NCBI RefSeq assembly: GCF_030253575.1
Contig: NC_080562.1
Span: 32,381,852 to 32,445,851, forward strand
From: Rhododendron vialii
Taxonomy: Eukaryota; Streptophyta; Magnoliopsida; Ericales; Ericaceae
Direction of reading: 5' to 3'
DNA length: 64,000 nt
The first letter of the stretch is position 1, and every line of letters begins with the position of its first letter. Below the pieces are notes generated by a model. That model was not told the origin of the DNA, made no database searches, and was given only the letters and a program-made list of their open reading frames with translations. Made by a program: the position numbers and the translations under genes. Shown here piece by piece: positions 24,001 through 35,265 of this stretch.

Positions 24001-26628
24001 TACATAAATGATATGGTGGTAAAGAGCCGAGAAAAGGGAGGGCATATTTCTGATCTAAAGGAAGTGTTCGAAATCTTGAGGAAGTATAAACTAAAACTCA
24101 ACGCCTCGAAGTGTGCGTTTGGAGTTGGTTCAGAAATATTCCTGGGCCATTTGGTAACTTTGAGAGGGATAGAGGCAAATCCCGATCAGATTGATGCCTT
24201 ACAGAGACTACAGAGTCCCAAAACTACCAAGGAAGTCCAGAGGCTGACTGGAATGGCAGCAGCACTTAACAGATTCATCAGCAGGTCAAGTGACAAATGC
24301 AGACCCTTTTTTCAGCTACTGAAAAAGAGGGAGGGATTTGAATGGGGAGCAGAATGTGAGCAAGCTTTCCAGGATCTGAAGAAATACCTGGCCGAACCCC
24401 CACTGTTGTCAACTCCACAGCCAGGTGAGTCTTTAATTCTGTACTTAGCTGTTTCCGAGCACGCAGTAAGTGCAGTCTTGTTGAGGGATTTGGGGATCGA
24501 GCAAATCCCCATTTATTATGTTAGCAAGACATTGTTGGATGCAGAGACGAGATATCTGCCTCTAGAAAAACTCGTCCTGGCACTTAGGACAGCAACCAGG
24601 AAATTGCCACACTACTTCCAAAGCCATAAGGTTGTGGTTTATACTGAGTATCCATTAAAATCACTGCTTCGAAAGGCAGATTTCTCAGGAAGGATCTCGA
24701 CATGGTCCGTAGAGTTAAGTCAGTATGATCTCGAGTATCAGCCACGCACAGCAATTAAAGGCCAAGTGTTGGCTGATTTTGTGACAGAGTTTTCCCCCAC
24801 TGTTGCTCCCTTGCCTCCTACGAGAAAGGAACATGCAGCTAAGACATCATCCTTGAAGGATCAACCCGTAGCCGAACAGGATCCCAAAGAATGGAAGTTA
24901 TTCGTTGATGGATCAGCGTGTAATACTGGTTCTGGAATTGGAGTTGTCCTCTTTCCTCCTCAAGGAGTTCTGATTGAACTCTCTGTTCGGCTTGGATTCA
25001 GTGCATCGAATAATGTGGCTGAATATGAAGCACTCTTGGCAGGATTGAGAAGTGCAAAGACCCTTAAGGCAGAACGGGTCAGGGTGTATTGTGATTCCCA
25101 GCTCGTTGTGAATCAACTGTCCGGCGAGTACGAGACTCGGAATGAAAAGATGGCAGCCTACGTGCAGGCAGCAAAAGACTTGCTTGATACCTTCGAGAGG
25201 GTATATATTGAGCAAATAAGTTCTGGACAGAATGCTCATGCAGATTCTTTAGCTTGGTTGGCTGCAGCAGTACCAACAGAGTTCAAAAGAAGGGTGGCAG
25301 TAGAATATCTAAATGAGCCGAGCATTGGGAGGAGTGTAGACCTAGTCTTGGACGTGAACCAAGGACCAAGTTGGATGGACCCAATAATGGAGTTCTTACG
25401 AGACGAGATACTCCCTTCTGATAAAAAGGAGGCCCACAAAATAAGAGTCAAATCTGCTAGGTTTTGGCTGTCCCCAGAGGGTAAGTTGTATAAGAAATCC
25501 TTTACAGGTCCCTATTTGCTATGCGTACATCCTGAGATGGTACAGAAGTTCCTTCATGAGATCCACGAGGGAACATGTGGGAGCCATGCTGGAGGAAGAT
25601 CCATTGCCCACCGAGCAATTACTCAAGGCTACTGGTGGCCACACATGCAAGAAGATGCAAAAGTTTATGTAAAGATTTGTGAGAAGTGCCAGAAATTCTC
25701 ACCAATGATTCGAACACCTGCCGAGGATCTGGTGCCTTTGACGAGTCCCTGGCCTTTTGCCCAATGGGGAATGGATATCGTGGGCCCATTGCATAAAGCA
25801 ACTGGGAATCGAAAATTCCTGCTTGTAGCAACTGATTATTTTACGAAGTGGATTGAGGCAGAACCATTGGCCAAAATCACTGAACCTATGATAGAAAGGT
25901 TCGTGTGGAAAAGCATCATCACTCGCTTTGGGGTCCCTTATTCATTGATTACAGACAATGGATCCCAATTTCAGAAGAAATTCAAGGCTTTTTGTGCCCA
26001 GTATGGAATACGAAATTATTACTCCACTCCGGCCTACCCTCAGAGTAATGGGCAAGCAGAGGCATCCAACAAAACTATCCTAGATGGGATAAAGAAGAGG
26101 CTGGACAAAGCAAAGGGAAAATGGCCTGATGAGTTACCGTTAGTTTTGTGGGCTCACCGAACAACACCTAGGAGGTCTACGGGAGAGACCCTCTATTCGT
26201 TGGCATATGGAACAGAGGCTGTCATACCTCTAGAAGTGGGTCTGCCGACCAACAGGACAGCTTTGGTTGAAAGTGGAGGCAATGACAGGGCCCTTGAAAT
26301 CGAGCTTGATCTTGCCGAGGAGAAGAGAGAAAAGGCCTTGGTACATTTTGCTTCTTACCAAGAACAGCTGATGAAAAGCTACAACAAACATGTTCATCCT
26401 AGAGAATTTGGTGTTGGGGACCTTGTGCTACGAAAAGTGCTCGGCAACACCAAGGTGGCAAATGAAGGCAAGCTTGGGGCCAACTGGGAAGGCCCGTATA
26501 GAGTAACTGAGATTGTGGGCATAGGAGCATATAGATTGGCAGATCTGGATGGTGATCCAATTCCGAGGCCTTGGAATGTTCATAATTTACGAAAGTTCTT
26601 TGTTTTGAAGTATCAAAATCTGTTTTGA
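21055..26628 (+). CDS. E2 gag-pol polyprotein
   Basis: One open frame of 1857 residues. A basic Arg/Ser-rich N-terminus (to about 190) precedes the Retrotrans_gag domain (about 220-360, FPSSLGKVALSWFHKL). A CCHC-like knuckle (CSYHKDWGHMTEDC) is near 474. The aspartic protease core (ILVDSGS) is at about 610. Reverse transcriptase follows at about 825-1020 (GKWRVCVDFTDLN). Gypsy RNase H is at about 1120-1245 and archaeal-type RNase H at about 1280-1410 (LFVDGSACNTGSG). Integrase has an HHCC zinc region near 1500-1550 and a catalytic core at about 1570-1700 (TDNGSQF, STPAYPQSNGQAEA). It makes the particle and the enzymes for reverse transcription and integration. gag and pol share one frame. The exact start is uncertain because other ATGs lie upstream, from 20918. 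Confidence 0.95.
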   Translation: MHHNSKNREDGETASRSTRRSKSHQRDESIAHSRSVHHSDDVLDRKRQEVEEYARLIKKREHEISELERIREHPEDSGLSRRNSRGSRYAVVQYRKTPSQGRRGRSRSRSPVIGRHEASPRKRRRKSRSRTPERRTSSRKRRSRDRGSTPEEEDTRKHHRNRYERPDADWVKASAHKSKEQEDGTVTAREAARKALSNIAASPFTKRLQEARLPSRVKHGAFVLYETNTDPVAHIQHYQQAMFMHEGDDSILCKMFPSSLGKVALSWFHKLAPRSIQGWRQLAEEFTARFLTSRKAPKTFESLSTMKQEENEQIRDYAKKYWETFNEIESCSEEYAIATFKTGLPVRGELRRSLNKHPVATLAKLMERIEQHARMEDDILREDGRVVVEHPKAPAKKVDKPEPKSYKDRREYGQAKKEPYKDKQAPDRKSFFSITAVWKEPIYRILYRIKNQPYFKWPPSLGGDKDAKRATNQHCSYHKDWGHMTEDCEVYKRHLDDLVSRGYLKEFIQEDPKEKGKAMELGYEQHPKGVIHMIHGLAAPYTRSEVRLLQRQVKHDQHVMRLGNKRGRETNVCNESMAFSDDDLAEVQIPHNDALVVTLRVGEYDIKRILVDSGSCTEVLYYDAFKKLGLAQSNLEQSTTPLIGFSAGAVWPLGKVTLPVRAGSVVLRTDFLVVDVPSSYNAIIGRTWLHKMRAVSSTYHQMVKFPGSNGIEVLKGNQKVAQQCLISIIKTAPKVHHVHTLEVPDQPTIEDVGRSPAEKVVEGLEKIQINEIDPERYFLIGESLPADEKAESVKFLKDYMDVFAWVPEEMPGVDADVICHHLNIDPLHKPIIQKKRRAAVQHVDAVIEEVDRLLEAKAIREVYYPKWLSNTVVVKKKNGKWRVCVDFTDLNKACPKDSFPLPRIDQLVDATYGYERMSFLDAYRGYHQIAMFEPDQEKTSFITPQGLYCYSVMPFGLRNAGATYQRLATIMFKKLIGKTLEVYINDMVVKSREKGGHISDLKEVFEILRKYKLKLNASKCAFGVGSEIFLGHLVTLRGIEANPDQIDALQRLQSPKTTKEVQRLTGMAAALNRFISRSSDKCRPFFQLLKKREGFEWGAECEQAFQDLKKYLAEPPLLSTPQPGESLILYLAVSEHAVSAVLLRDLGIEQIPIYYVSKTLLDAETRYLPLEKLVLALRTATRKLPHYFQSHKVVVYTEYPLKSLLRKADFSGRISTWSVELSQYDLEYQPRTAIKGQVLADFVTEFSPTVAPLPPTRKEHAAKTSSLKDQPVAEQDPKEWKLFVDGSACNTGSGIGVVLFPPQGVLIELSVRLGFSASNNVAEYEALLAGLRSAKTLKAERVRVYCDSQLVVNQLSGEYETRNEKMAAYVQAAKDLLDTFERVYIEQISSGQNAHADSLAWLAAAVPTEFKRRVAVEYLNEPSIGRSVDLVLDVNQGPSWMDPIMEFLRDEILPSDKKEAHKIRVKSARFWLSPEGKLYKKSFTGPYLLCVHPEMVQKFLHEIHEGTCGSHAGGRSIAHRAITQGYWWPHMQEDAKVYVKICEKCQKFSPMIRTPAEDLVPLTSPWPFAQWGMDIVGPLHKATGNRKFLLVATDYFTKWIEAEPLAKITEPMIERFVWKSIITRFGVPYSLITDNGSQFQKKFKAFCAQYGIRNYYSTPAYPQSNGQAEASNKTILDGIKKRLDKAKGKWPDELPLVLWAHRTTPRRSTGETLYSLAYGTEAVIPLEVGLPTNRTALVESGGNDRALEIELDLAEEKREKALVHFASYQEQLMKSYNKHVHPREFGVGDLVLRKVLGNTKVANEGKLGANWEGPYRVTEIVGIGAYRLADLDGDPIPRPWNVHNLRKFFVLKYQNLF

Positions 26629-26832
26629 ATTTACACTACGTGATTGTGTGGGAATTACGAATATAATTCCTTTGTTCTAGTTTTGATTATTTTTGCAAAG
26701 GGTACGAGTAACGCCCTCTTGCGTTTTACAGATTATGAATAAAATCACTTCTTTCGAATAACTGTTGTGGTATTTAAATACGAACTACGAGTTTGGTTCT
26801 CCTTATTCGTATTGGGGAGCAGGGTATACCTT

Positions 26833-27372
26833 TTGAGTATGTGAAACTTAAAAGAAGCCTTTTGAGTATGTGAAACTTAAAAGCCTTTTGAGTATGTGAA
26901 ACTTAAAAGTTTTATACATTTTTAAGTACGTGACACTTAACGAACACAAGTACGAAACACTTGTATAGAATTTCAAGTATGTGAAACTTGGGTATACATT
27001 TTGAACGCAAGTATGAAAACACTTGTATGTATTTTCTTAAATACGTGATACTTAGCAAGTACAAGATACTTATATGGTATTTTAGGTACGTGATACTTGA
27101 GAAACTATATTGGCTTGACTTAAATGTAAGCCACATTTAGTTTAAATACGTGAAACTTAGTTCCTAAGTATGAAAAACTTAACAACATTAAGTATGAGCA
27201 CACTTATATACCTTGTTTAAAGTACATGAACACTTAAGAACATTCAAGGTGGAACACTTTTAAGTACGTGAAACTTAAAAGTCAGAACAGGAAATCATGT
27301 GTGAACGATTTGCTAAAAGTACGAAATACTTATGCAAACAAATGATGCGTAAACAGTACGAAATACTTAGGT
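26833..27372. repeat. Array of AAGT-N-ACTT half-palindromes
   Basis: About 16 copies of a 17-20 base motif of the form AAGTACGTGAAACTTAA, spaced unevenly. Each is a small inverted repeat (AAGT...ACTT) around ACGTGA or a variant. Three copies near 26835-26910 are almost identical tandem units of about 27 bases; the rest are diverged. It fills the gap between the end of gag-pol and the end of the convergent accessory gene of E2. The role is unknown. Confidence 0.85.
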
Positions 27373-27558
27373 TGAACTTGCATACGAACAGATGCTGCAA
27401 ACATGAGAAGCCGAACATAAAAGTTATGCCACGAAGGGCCGAATACCTGTGTTGTCAAAATAGAGAAAGTACTGGTACCACGCAGGGTAAAGAAGCCAAG
27501 GTCATGCAAGACCAGCCCAACGATTGAAATCAAACAACAAACTACCTGCTTGTTTTTT

Positions 27559-29799
27559 TTAATCCAGGTTCTGAATCTCTGGAGGGACATCAGCCTCAGC
27601 AATGGCAGCAGCGGCAGCAGTTTGTACTTCTAGGATAACAATCTCAGTGGTCACATCCGGAACAGACGAATGATCAACATCATCTTGTGATTCTACCTGT
27701 ATTTCTTCATCAACATCTGCAAAGTCGTCGATTTGTTGATCAACATCGTCAGGAGGAGCTGTAACTTGACGACTTGGTAGGTCATTCTCAACCCAAATGG
27801 GAGAATCTTCAGCAACTCCCACCTTTGTAAGGCACGATTCCCAGCAGGCAATCCAGATCTGATCTTGAATGGCAGGCATCTGCTCGACGTAGTTAGCAGT
27901 TGTGGAGTCAAAACCTTTCTGGTACCCATTTTCGTATGCAGCTTTCTTGGCACTGTCAATCTCTGACAAAGCATGATTGAGGCCTTCTTCGGCAATTTCG
28001 AGTTTGCCTTTAGCTTGATTGAAGTCGGATTTGTCTTTATCTCTTTCTCTTTCCAACCTGGCGATTGTTCGAAGCATTCGGGTGTTGTCATTCATCAGCC
28101 TGACTCTTTCAGCATCAGCTTCTTGGTATTTTTTGCCTAGAGTAGCCATCTTTTGAATAAACTGCGGAAATACCATATGTAGGTTATAATTTTTAACCAA
28201 CACAAAGGTAGGGCTTGAAAAACAAAGAAGAAGTTTTTTACCTTAATTCCATTGACAAGACCAGTAGACACCAGCCGATCAAGCGAAGACAAGGATTCTT
28301 TTTGCACATCAACAGGGAGCATTAACCCTTGAGCCAAGGCTAGAGCAGTCTCAGATGAACTGGCACTATCTCCGACATGTACAGGACGATCTCCTCTAAT
28401 AAGAGGAGGAGTCCATATCTGAGGAAGGATTTGAGCAGTTGGTGAATTGGGTTGATGAGTTTCAGTATCTGCTTGAGAAGCAGTACCATCTTGATCATCT
28501 ACCCTTGGGCGTTTGTCTCTATGAAGGTCAGCAGCCTCTGTGGTGGCGTCCACTTCTCGAGGAGAAGATGATGACCGTGCGGATCCCCCCCTATTATGAC
28601 GAGATCGTGGGGGAGGGGCTCCAGTTGAGGCCACCCGCCCAGTCCCACGTCCCCGAGAAGAGACGGTGACGAGGGAGCTGAGATTTAAGGGCTGGCGTGT
28701 CATAGTGCTCGAGATAGGAGGAGATGGAGAATAACCTGAGGATGAGGATTGGCTAGTTACACAGATCGGAGCTGGCTGTTCGGGTAATGGTAGAGAGGAG
28801 GCCTGACTCCGTGAGGATCTTCGAACTCTTACTCGTGGTAACGGAATTCCTTCGGAAATTGGGACTTCACCCAGTTGGCCGGCTACTGTCACTCCAATGT
28901 TAGCTCTGGTACTCCTAAGCTGGGAAGCAGTGGAGGTGGAAGCAGTACTGGTGCTGGGGTGAGCGAGCCTTCTGTCTATAACCCCTCTATATGAAGGGTC
29001 GTATCCCAGAAGTACTTCTGCGTTACGACCCTGACCAGCTGTAGAAGTGCCAGGTTCGCTTGTATATTTTAGACCCTTGTTGATGTCCTCTGTTCGGATG
29101 TTGCTCGGAACGCGTCTGGGACGATAGTTAGCGTTTTCAGCTGTCAGATCAAAATTGTAACAGCAAGATTAGACACATGTAAAGGCTATGAGAAAGCGGT
29201 AAACGAAAATATTACAAACTTATTGAAAGAGGAGTATTACGTGGGTATCCGCATATGTGGGGGCAGTGGAGTCCCACCACTTGACCATCCTCTCCTAATG
29301 GCTCGAAAGCTCCAGTAACGTATAAGAAGTCAATCTCATGATCCCGAGCAGAATCCGGCAGGTTGAGCACGAGACGCTTTTCTGCCCTTCTTACTTTGAA
29401 ATAGAAGGTGTTATATTCAGGGTTTAGTACAATACTGTACCACCACTGAATGTCCCAGATCCCTAGCTGGGTCCCTAGAATCCTATTTAAAGCAATTACT
29501 CCATTTATCAGCCTAAAAACATTTGTTGATACTTGCATAGGAGTAAGGCGGTACCAATTTAGGATCTGACGAAGGAGTGGATGAAGGGGAAAACGGACTC
29601 CTCCTTCAACAATTGCTACGATAGGGATACACATTCTGTCCCATGAGCCACTATCCCTATCTGCTCCTAGAGGGGCAAGTTCGAGACCTACGTTATCAGG
29701 AACATTGTAATCCGTCCTAAACGTCGCCATTGCGGCGGGGGTATCACAGAATTTCCTAAACTTACTGGGTCTAGGAGGGGTGTCATGTTCATCCGCCAT
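27559..29799 (-). CDS. E2 antisense accessory gene (gypsy-type plant domain plus coiled coil)
   Basis: Read on the minus strand it forms three blocks with good splice signals: about 29241-29799, 28242-29140 and 27559-28161, with compatible phases and about 686 residues in all (splicing inferred). Block 1 is the globular domain with GGVRFPLHPLLRQIL, FRLINGVIALNRILG and WWYSIVL, the plant 'gypsy type transposon' domain. Block 2 is a Ser/Pro/Arg-rich linker ending in a helix with LALAQGLMLPVDVQK. Block 3 is a coiled coil (about 28160-27960) with AYENGYQKGFDS, then an Asp/Glu-rich tail. The start codon precedes ADEHDTPPRPSK. The order matches the E1 accessory gene. It converges on gag-pol. It has no enzyme motif that I can recognise; a structural or nucleic-acid-binding role is speculation. 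Confidence 0.8.
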
Positions 29800-30339
29800 G
29801 GATATACTCGAAGAAAACGTAAATGTAAGAATGGGCGTGATTGAAACCCTAGAAATAACCACAATCTGAGAATGAAATCTCAGATGAAAACCTAAGCAGA
29901 AGAAATGGAGTTAGAACGAGAGTCTTACAACGATACCGTGACGATTTCTTGGAATACAATCGAATTTGCAGATGGCGGCGATGGCGGAAAGCTTAGGACT
30001 GAAAGTTCGAATGTTTTGGATAAAAAACCAAAAAGAGCCCTTTCAGCGGTTTAAAGGTGAGAGACGGAGACGAAATGTCTCCTCTCACGCCGTTACAGGT
30101 AAAAGTAACGGAAAGCAGAAACCGTTCTGACGCCGTTTCATAGAACGTCAGTTCGAAGTTAATGCTAGGCATATGAAACGTGCCACGTGGAGTCATTACC
30201 TCGAAATGGTATAATGACAGAGGCGCCAAAAGGCATCAATGAGATATTGAAATTATGATTGCATAGGATCAAAAGAGTTTGGTCTAGATGGAATTCTGTT
30301 TCTAAGCATCATATATTGCCCCCGAACAGTGGTAAATAC

Positions 30340-30357
30340 ATGAAGCTGGGGAGCAAT
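30340..30357 (+). promoter_or_regulatory. Polypurine tract of E2
   Basis: Purine-rich AAGCTGGGGAGCAA ends at the 3' LTR start, the position where plus-strand DNA synthesis is primed. Confidence 0.6.
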
Positions 30358-31452
30358 TGTAGGGAGGTATTCCCGAGAAGATACATTTAGTTGCCGAACA
30401 CGTGATATTCGGGAGCACGTGGTAAGTATGACAGGACTTACCGCCGAACAGTTCGATGAACAGCGATATGGACCAGTGATATGGGAAGTCATTAATCCAT
30501 GCAATCTATTCGGCAAAATTAAGGGCCAATGATATGAGAAGTTATGGCTATAAACTGACTGTTCGGCAGTTAGAGACATTCCGATTACATTGGCCCAAGT
30601 TACATGTGAAGTAATTGGTCCAAGCAGGCTGTTCGGTTATGATACAGCCGAACAGATGATGTAAAGAACCTAGCACGTGATACGAGTGATCATAGGTTTA
30701 AAGCAGTGCAATCGATATCCGAATAAATGGTACGTGGGACCATAGTTTGAATATAGACAGGACGGTCATCGTGCTAAACAAGTGTTCGGCAATATGGACC
30801 AATGACATGAGAAGTCAACGGTCCAGGAAGGTTGTATGGGCTCAAGGACCAGTTATATGTGAAGTAACTGGTCCAAGCCGTCTGTTCGGCCATGAGACGG
30901 CCGAACAAAGATGGAGCTCCAATCGAGAGTAGGAGCAGAGGGAATACTCTGGAAGATTCCAGAATAGTCATGTTCCGTAAAGGAATAAGATTCCAAGAAT
31001 ATAGGATCTGAGAAAGATACCCAACAAGTATGGGATGATCGGCTCTTAATGGAAAAGAATCCTAAAAGGACTCTTTTCCATAAACTGATAAAGGAAACGA
31101 GACTCCTTGATATCCTGGGTCTCCTATACGAGTTAGGAATCCTATGGCAACAAGGATGCTTGGACAGCAAGCATCCATAAATCTATAAATATGAGGTAAA
31201 CCTAGAGGTGAAAGGTACGCAATACGTTGCATTATTATTGCTTTCCTACTGATAATTAGGGTTGAGTTTCCTAGTACGTGATACTAACAAAGGCATCGGA
31301 GGGCCTTTGCCACGAGAGGCAAAGGTGCACTCACCCCCTGTCTATTTTGCAGATTAGGGTTCAAACGTCGAGCTAGGGTTCCGGTGAAGAGGCACGAATA
31401 AGCCGTTGCGATCCAGTTGATTCATAGTACCAATTGTTTTCATCCCCCTACA
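30358..31452 (+). repeat. 3' LTR of E2
   Basis: Matches the 5' LTR at about 99% by eye and is followed directly by the GAGGA target duplication and by Helitron helicase sequence. Confidence 0.96.
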
Positions 31453-31457
31453 GAGGA

Positions 31458-32530
31458 TAAACTCTCGACAATAATTCATTTAGATTTTGACATCTACCTA
31501 TTGTCAATGGAAGGTGTACCACTTATTGAGGGTTTGTTCCAACCTAAAAAAATATTGAAGCACAAATCAATAATCAAACAAAAGTGCGAAGAATTACTGA
31601 TTCATTAAAAAAATAATCAACGTCAAGAATGATCAAAATTATTATGCAATATTACCTCCATTAAGAAATTTGCGAAAGTAGCATTTTCAGGATCTGTCGT
31701 ATTCAATCGCATGTTCAAATTCAATGTCAAGATACATATATCAGCCCACAAAACAGAGCGCCTAAGTGATGCGTTAACAATTTCCTCACGAACTCCTTTA
31801 GGTACAACTGGTAAAATTTGACGAAAATCCCCCCCAAGCACTACGGTGATACCCCCAAATGGTTTAGGATTGTCACGGATATCACGTAATGTGCGGTCAA
31901 CTGCTTCAATGCAATATTTATGTTGCATAGGAACTTCATCCCATATTATCAATTTTGTTTCTCTAAATAACTCTGCTTGTAGAGATTGCTTGGTAAAACC
32001 GCAGACAGAATTTTCTAGCACATCTAATGGGATGGCAAACGTTGAGTGTGCAATGCGACCTCCTTCCAATAACAGAGAAGCAATTCCGGATGAAACAACA
32101 ATAACCACTATATGCCCGAGACTATGACATTTTTGTGCAATGGTGTTATACAAAAACGTCTTTCCTGTGCCGGCACCCCATTCAAAAAGAAAGTAGTTCC
32201 TTTATTTCCAAAGGCAGAGCAAATAATGGCCTCATAAGCATTGCGTTGATCAATGTTAAGGCGGCCGATATTAGTCTCTGTATTTGCCTGTTGGGTTTGG
32301 ATCTAAAGTTGTCGATGTTCCAAAATCAATCTGTTACCAACAATTGTGCTCCAATTTTCGATAGGTTGCAGCATAGGTGGGAAGTCATGTAAATTCTTAC
32401 ATGTTTCTTCAAGCATCTGATTGAGAAGATACAAACCATAATCTTCAATATGAGTCTCTGTTGGATTAGGAATGGCAAATAACGTGCGAATTTTGTGCTC
32501 GAGGTCATCGCATATATTTATAAAAAATTG
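31458..32530 (-). pseudogene. Helitron helicase, N-terminal part
   Basis: The minus-strand frame carries the P-loop [14 protein letters not shown] (at about 32130-32175), the Walker B box LIIWDEVPM and the motif [12 protein letters not shown], all typical of PIF1-like Helitron helicases. Upstream of the P-loop are motifs such as EDYGLYLLNQML. The end near 31458 is the E2 insertion point; the rest of the helicase is at 19093-19770. The frame is shifted at least once near the P-loop relative to the downstream part. Confidence 0.9.
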
Positions 32531-32877
32531 CTTCTATAATTCCAACGGTTGCAGTGGCGAGCATTGTGTAAAAATAACACAAAACAATCTCTTCAACTGA
32601 CACCCAGTCTTCATTATTGCAGCCTCTTAAAGACATTGAACACATTCATCATCATCTTCCAAAAGCCCTCTAGCAACACATGCCAACTTAAAAGTATCAT
32701 AAACAACATTGTTTACTGTGCGCAAGTCTTTATAAGATTTTGGTCCTTTGACAATAGTCAATAGCAAACGTAGATAAAATTCTCACCACAATTAAGGCTG
32801 GCAAAGTACATTCTCCTGATTGCGAATCCAAACTTTCTTGGTGTCCACACATTGTTTATCCGATCCCAAACAAAATA

Positions 32878-34975
32878 CTATGGAAATTCTTGATAAGTAT
32901 AGGGTGTAGAATTAGGGTTGGCAGCATACCATGCAAAAAACCCAGTTAGAGTTGACTTTTCTACTGCAGCTCTAGCAATAATGTCTTCCAATGATTCTTT
33001 GGGATTGAAATTAACGCGATGCATTCCAGGTAAATAGAGAGCGAGTCGGGTAACCATTGGAACCTCTTCGTGCATATGATGACCGAATATATGCCAAGCA
33101 GCTTCTGGTGGTCCAATATACCTTCCATCAAGGTATTGCTTAATTTCATTAGCTGATCCCAACACATTGTTGTCTGATCATAACCCTTGTAAATGTACTT
33201 GTGAATGTATTTTACACATCTCATCCCAGCACAAACTTCTACATTAATATGACAATTGAACATTTTGGATAGATGAGGATTATATGGCACGACATCCCTG
33301 TTGTTGACTTCGTGCCCCCTGACAATATACACTTGCCCATCATTACGACGGCGATAGATGGGATATCCATTTTCGTCCATGGTGGTGGTTTCTACAAAGT
33401 CACGAGGTACCTTTTAGTGCATTTTTCATTTTCCATGCAAGATGCATGTGGATTTCGAGCACTGCATGGCCCATGTACCATACAACTCTTGACCGTTTCG
33501 AACAGTTCAAGATCATCTTCTGGATTTGGAAATTCGGCACAAACTAACTAGTCAACTTGAGCGCAAGTACGGATTTTATCCCCACCTTTAAGAAAGAATA
33601 GTACATGCATATGTGGGAGACCACGATTTGAAATTCAATAGTGTATACGTGGGCAATTTTTTGACCAAACACTTTATCTTTCTCAACCTCCTTCATCAAA
33701 GCCTTTCTCTTTAACTCGAAAACACGGGCAACCAAATCTGGACAGTCAACAGCGGGTTTGATGAGGCAATAGAGCTGAAGTAATTTCCGGCCATTTGGGA
33801 TTTGCAGTCTTGGTGAGGAAAATATCAGGGTGATGGTTATATCTCGTGATAGCCATTGAATCTTGAAATATCTCAAACATATGTCTTGGGCTACTAGTGA
33901 ATGAAGATGGCAAAATAAACATTTTACCAATTTGATCAGGGTTCAAACCATCAGGACCAATATCAGTCAAATCCTGGTATAGAGAAGAACGAAGTCTCAC
34001 TTGATTAAGCTTATAGTATGTCAATCGATTCTGCTCAGTTGCTGCCCAAGCATCTACCAAGAACTCCTGAAATAATTTTTCTCCTCTCAAAATGGTTGAA
34101 TACTCTGTTGTACGCTCAAATAAATAGTAACTATAAAAATCCATTTGAGTTAGTCGCACTGTCGCAGGTCGATTATTTTTCACATCCCACTATTTCATCT
34201 CAGGTTCCCATCCAAGTTCTCCATGTGGGAATAGCAAGACGTAGTGTAATGGAAAATACGCTGGGTGACATTCGTTAATTTGCATCAATTGATTATCTCC
34301 TCTCAAATGCAAGATGATATCTCTCTTGCCGCTAGCTTTAGAACCATCTCCTGGTATAACTACCGCAATCTCATCTGTCGTTGGTAGATTATACATTCGT
34401 CGATCTTTTGACGAACTATAGTGAAGATGGGCTGGTAGAGTTTGTCCCGCCACGTCCAGTTGATCCAGAATTGCATATGCTTGACGAAATTTATCCACAA
34501 ATGGATTAACTTGCAATAGAGTTTCTTGGATAGTTTCTAGTGCATCCCTTCTCAACTGCTCATTGTTACGATTCCGAACTTCCAAAGCTGAAGTAGGATA
34601 AAAAATATACAGTTGTGCATACTTTGCATCTTTTCCATGTTGTGGTAGTCGTGAACCTGCTCCATGCCGCAATTCCCCATGGATAGTGAAAGATGTAGGA
34701 TCACTTCCAGCCGACACTCGTGGATCCAATGTAGCACCAAGACTAGTGAAAGCATTGGTTGCATTGTACCCTCGAGCATGCTTTCGAAATGATTTTAATC
34801 GGTCATCATCCCCATCATACAATGCTCGAATTGGCGTTGGGGGTGTAAGAAGTGTATGTTGCCTGACCTTTCCTTGCAAACAGCAAGTGCCGAATAAGGG
34901 ACGACTTCTAGAAGATTTTGTCAATCTCTCATCCATCCAATGTAGGGCTTTACAATTTGTACATTTAATATCCAT
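32878..34975 (-). pseudogene. Helitron Rep nuclease region (Helitron_like_N and HUH Rep)
   Basis: The frame opens with a zinc-type motif (CTNCKALHW) and continues through FPHGELGW, LRGEKLFQEFLVDAW, ILPSSFTSSPRHM and NPKWPEI, the conserved N-terminal domain of plant Helitron proteins. The HUH motif appears as GLPHMHVLFFL, with the two histidines encoded at 33605-33613. The catalytic tyrosine region reads KYIHKYIYKGYD (about 33180-33215). Rep nicks one strand and passes it to the target during rolling-circle transposition. An in-frame stop lies near 34190. One lost base just before the HUH box and another shift after the tyrosine motif break the frame, so the protein cannot be made whole. Confidence 0.92.
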
Positions 34976-35265
34976 CTTGCCAAGATAATGCCTAACTAAA
35001 TTGTTGTGAGCTCAGCTAGGTCCCTTTAAATTCATAGGCATTTCTGATTCATCATCCAATCCGTCTTCACAACAAAGTTCCACTTGGTCGGTAAGAGTAA
35101 GCCTTCAAAAATTAAGAAATATTCGTTGGGAAAAATACGGGTATTTTGAAGATGTTAAAATCTAGGAGATGCAATCGTCCAAAAAAAAGGCTTACCGATT
35201 CGTGTGCGGGGGGAAGATGTGTTTAGCATGAAGGATGGAGACATGGAAGTTTGTGCAACCCTTTG

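Larger units (their letters stand above)
19775..31452 (+). mobile_element. Tat-lineage Ty3/gypsy LTR retrotransposon E2 (looks whole)
   Basis: LTRs 19775-20868 and 30358-31452 begin TGTAGGGAGG and end CCCTACA. The target duplication GAGGA is at 19770-19774 and 31453-31457. Internal order is primer site, gag-pol in one long plus-strand frame, a 0.5-kb short-repeat array, an antisense accessory gene on the minus strand, and a polypurine tract. By eye the LTRs differ at about a dozen of roughly 1,095 sites (about 1%), suggesting insertion around half a million years ago at usual plant rates (inference). The main frame looks whole; I do not judge whether it is active. It lies in the helicase gene of the Helitron and is therefore younger than it. 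Confidence 0.96.

Noticed and set aside
26833-27372. CRISPR-like array
   Set aside because: Units are degenerate and unevenly spaced, there are no uniform spacers, and the setting is a plant retrotransposon.
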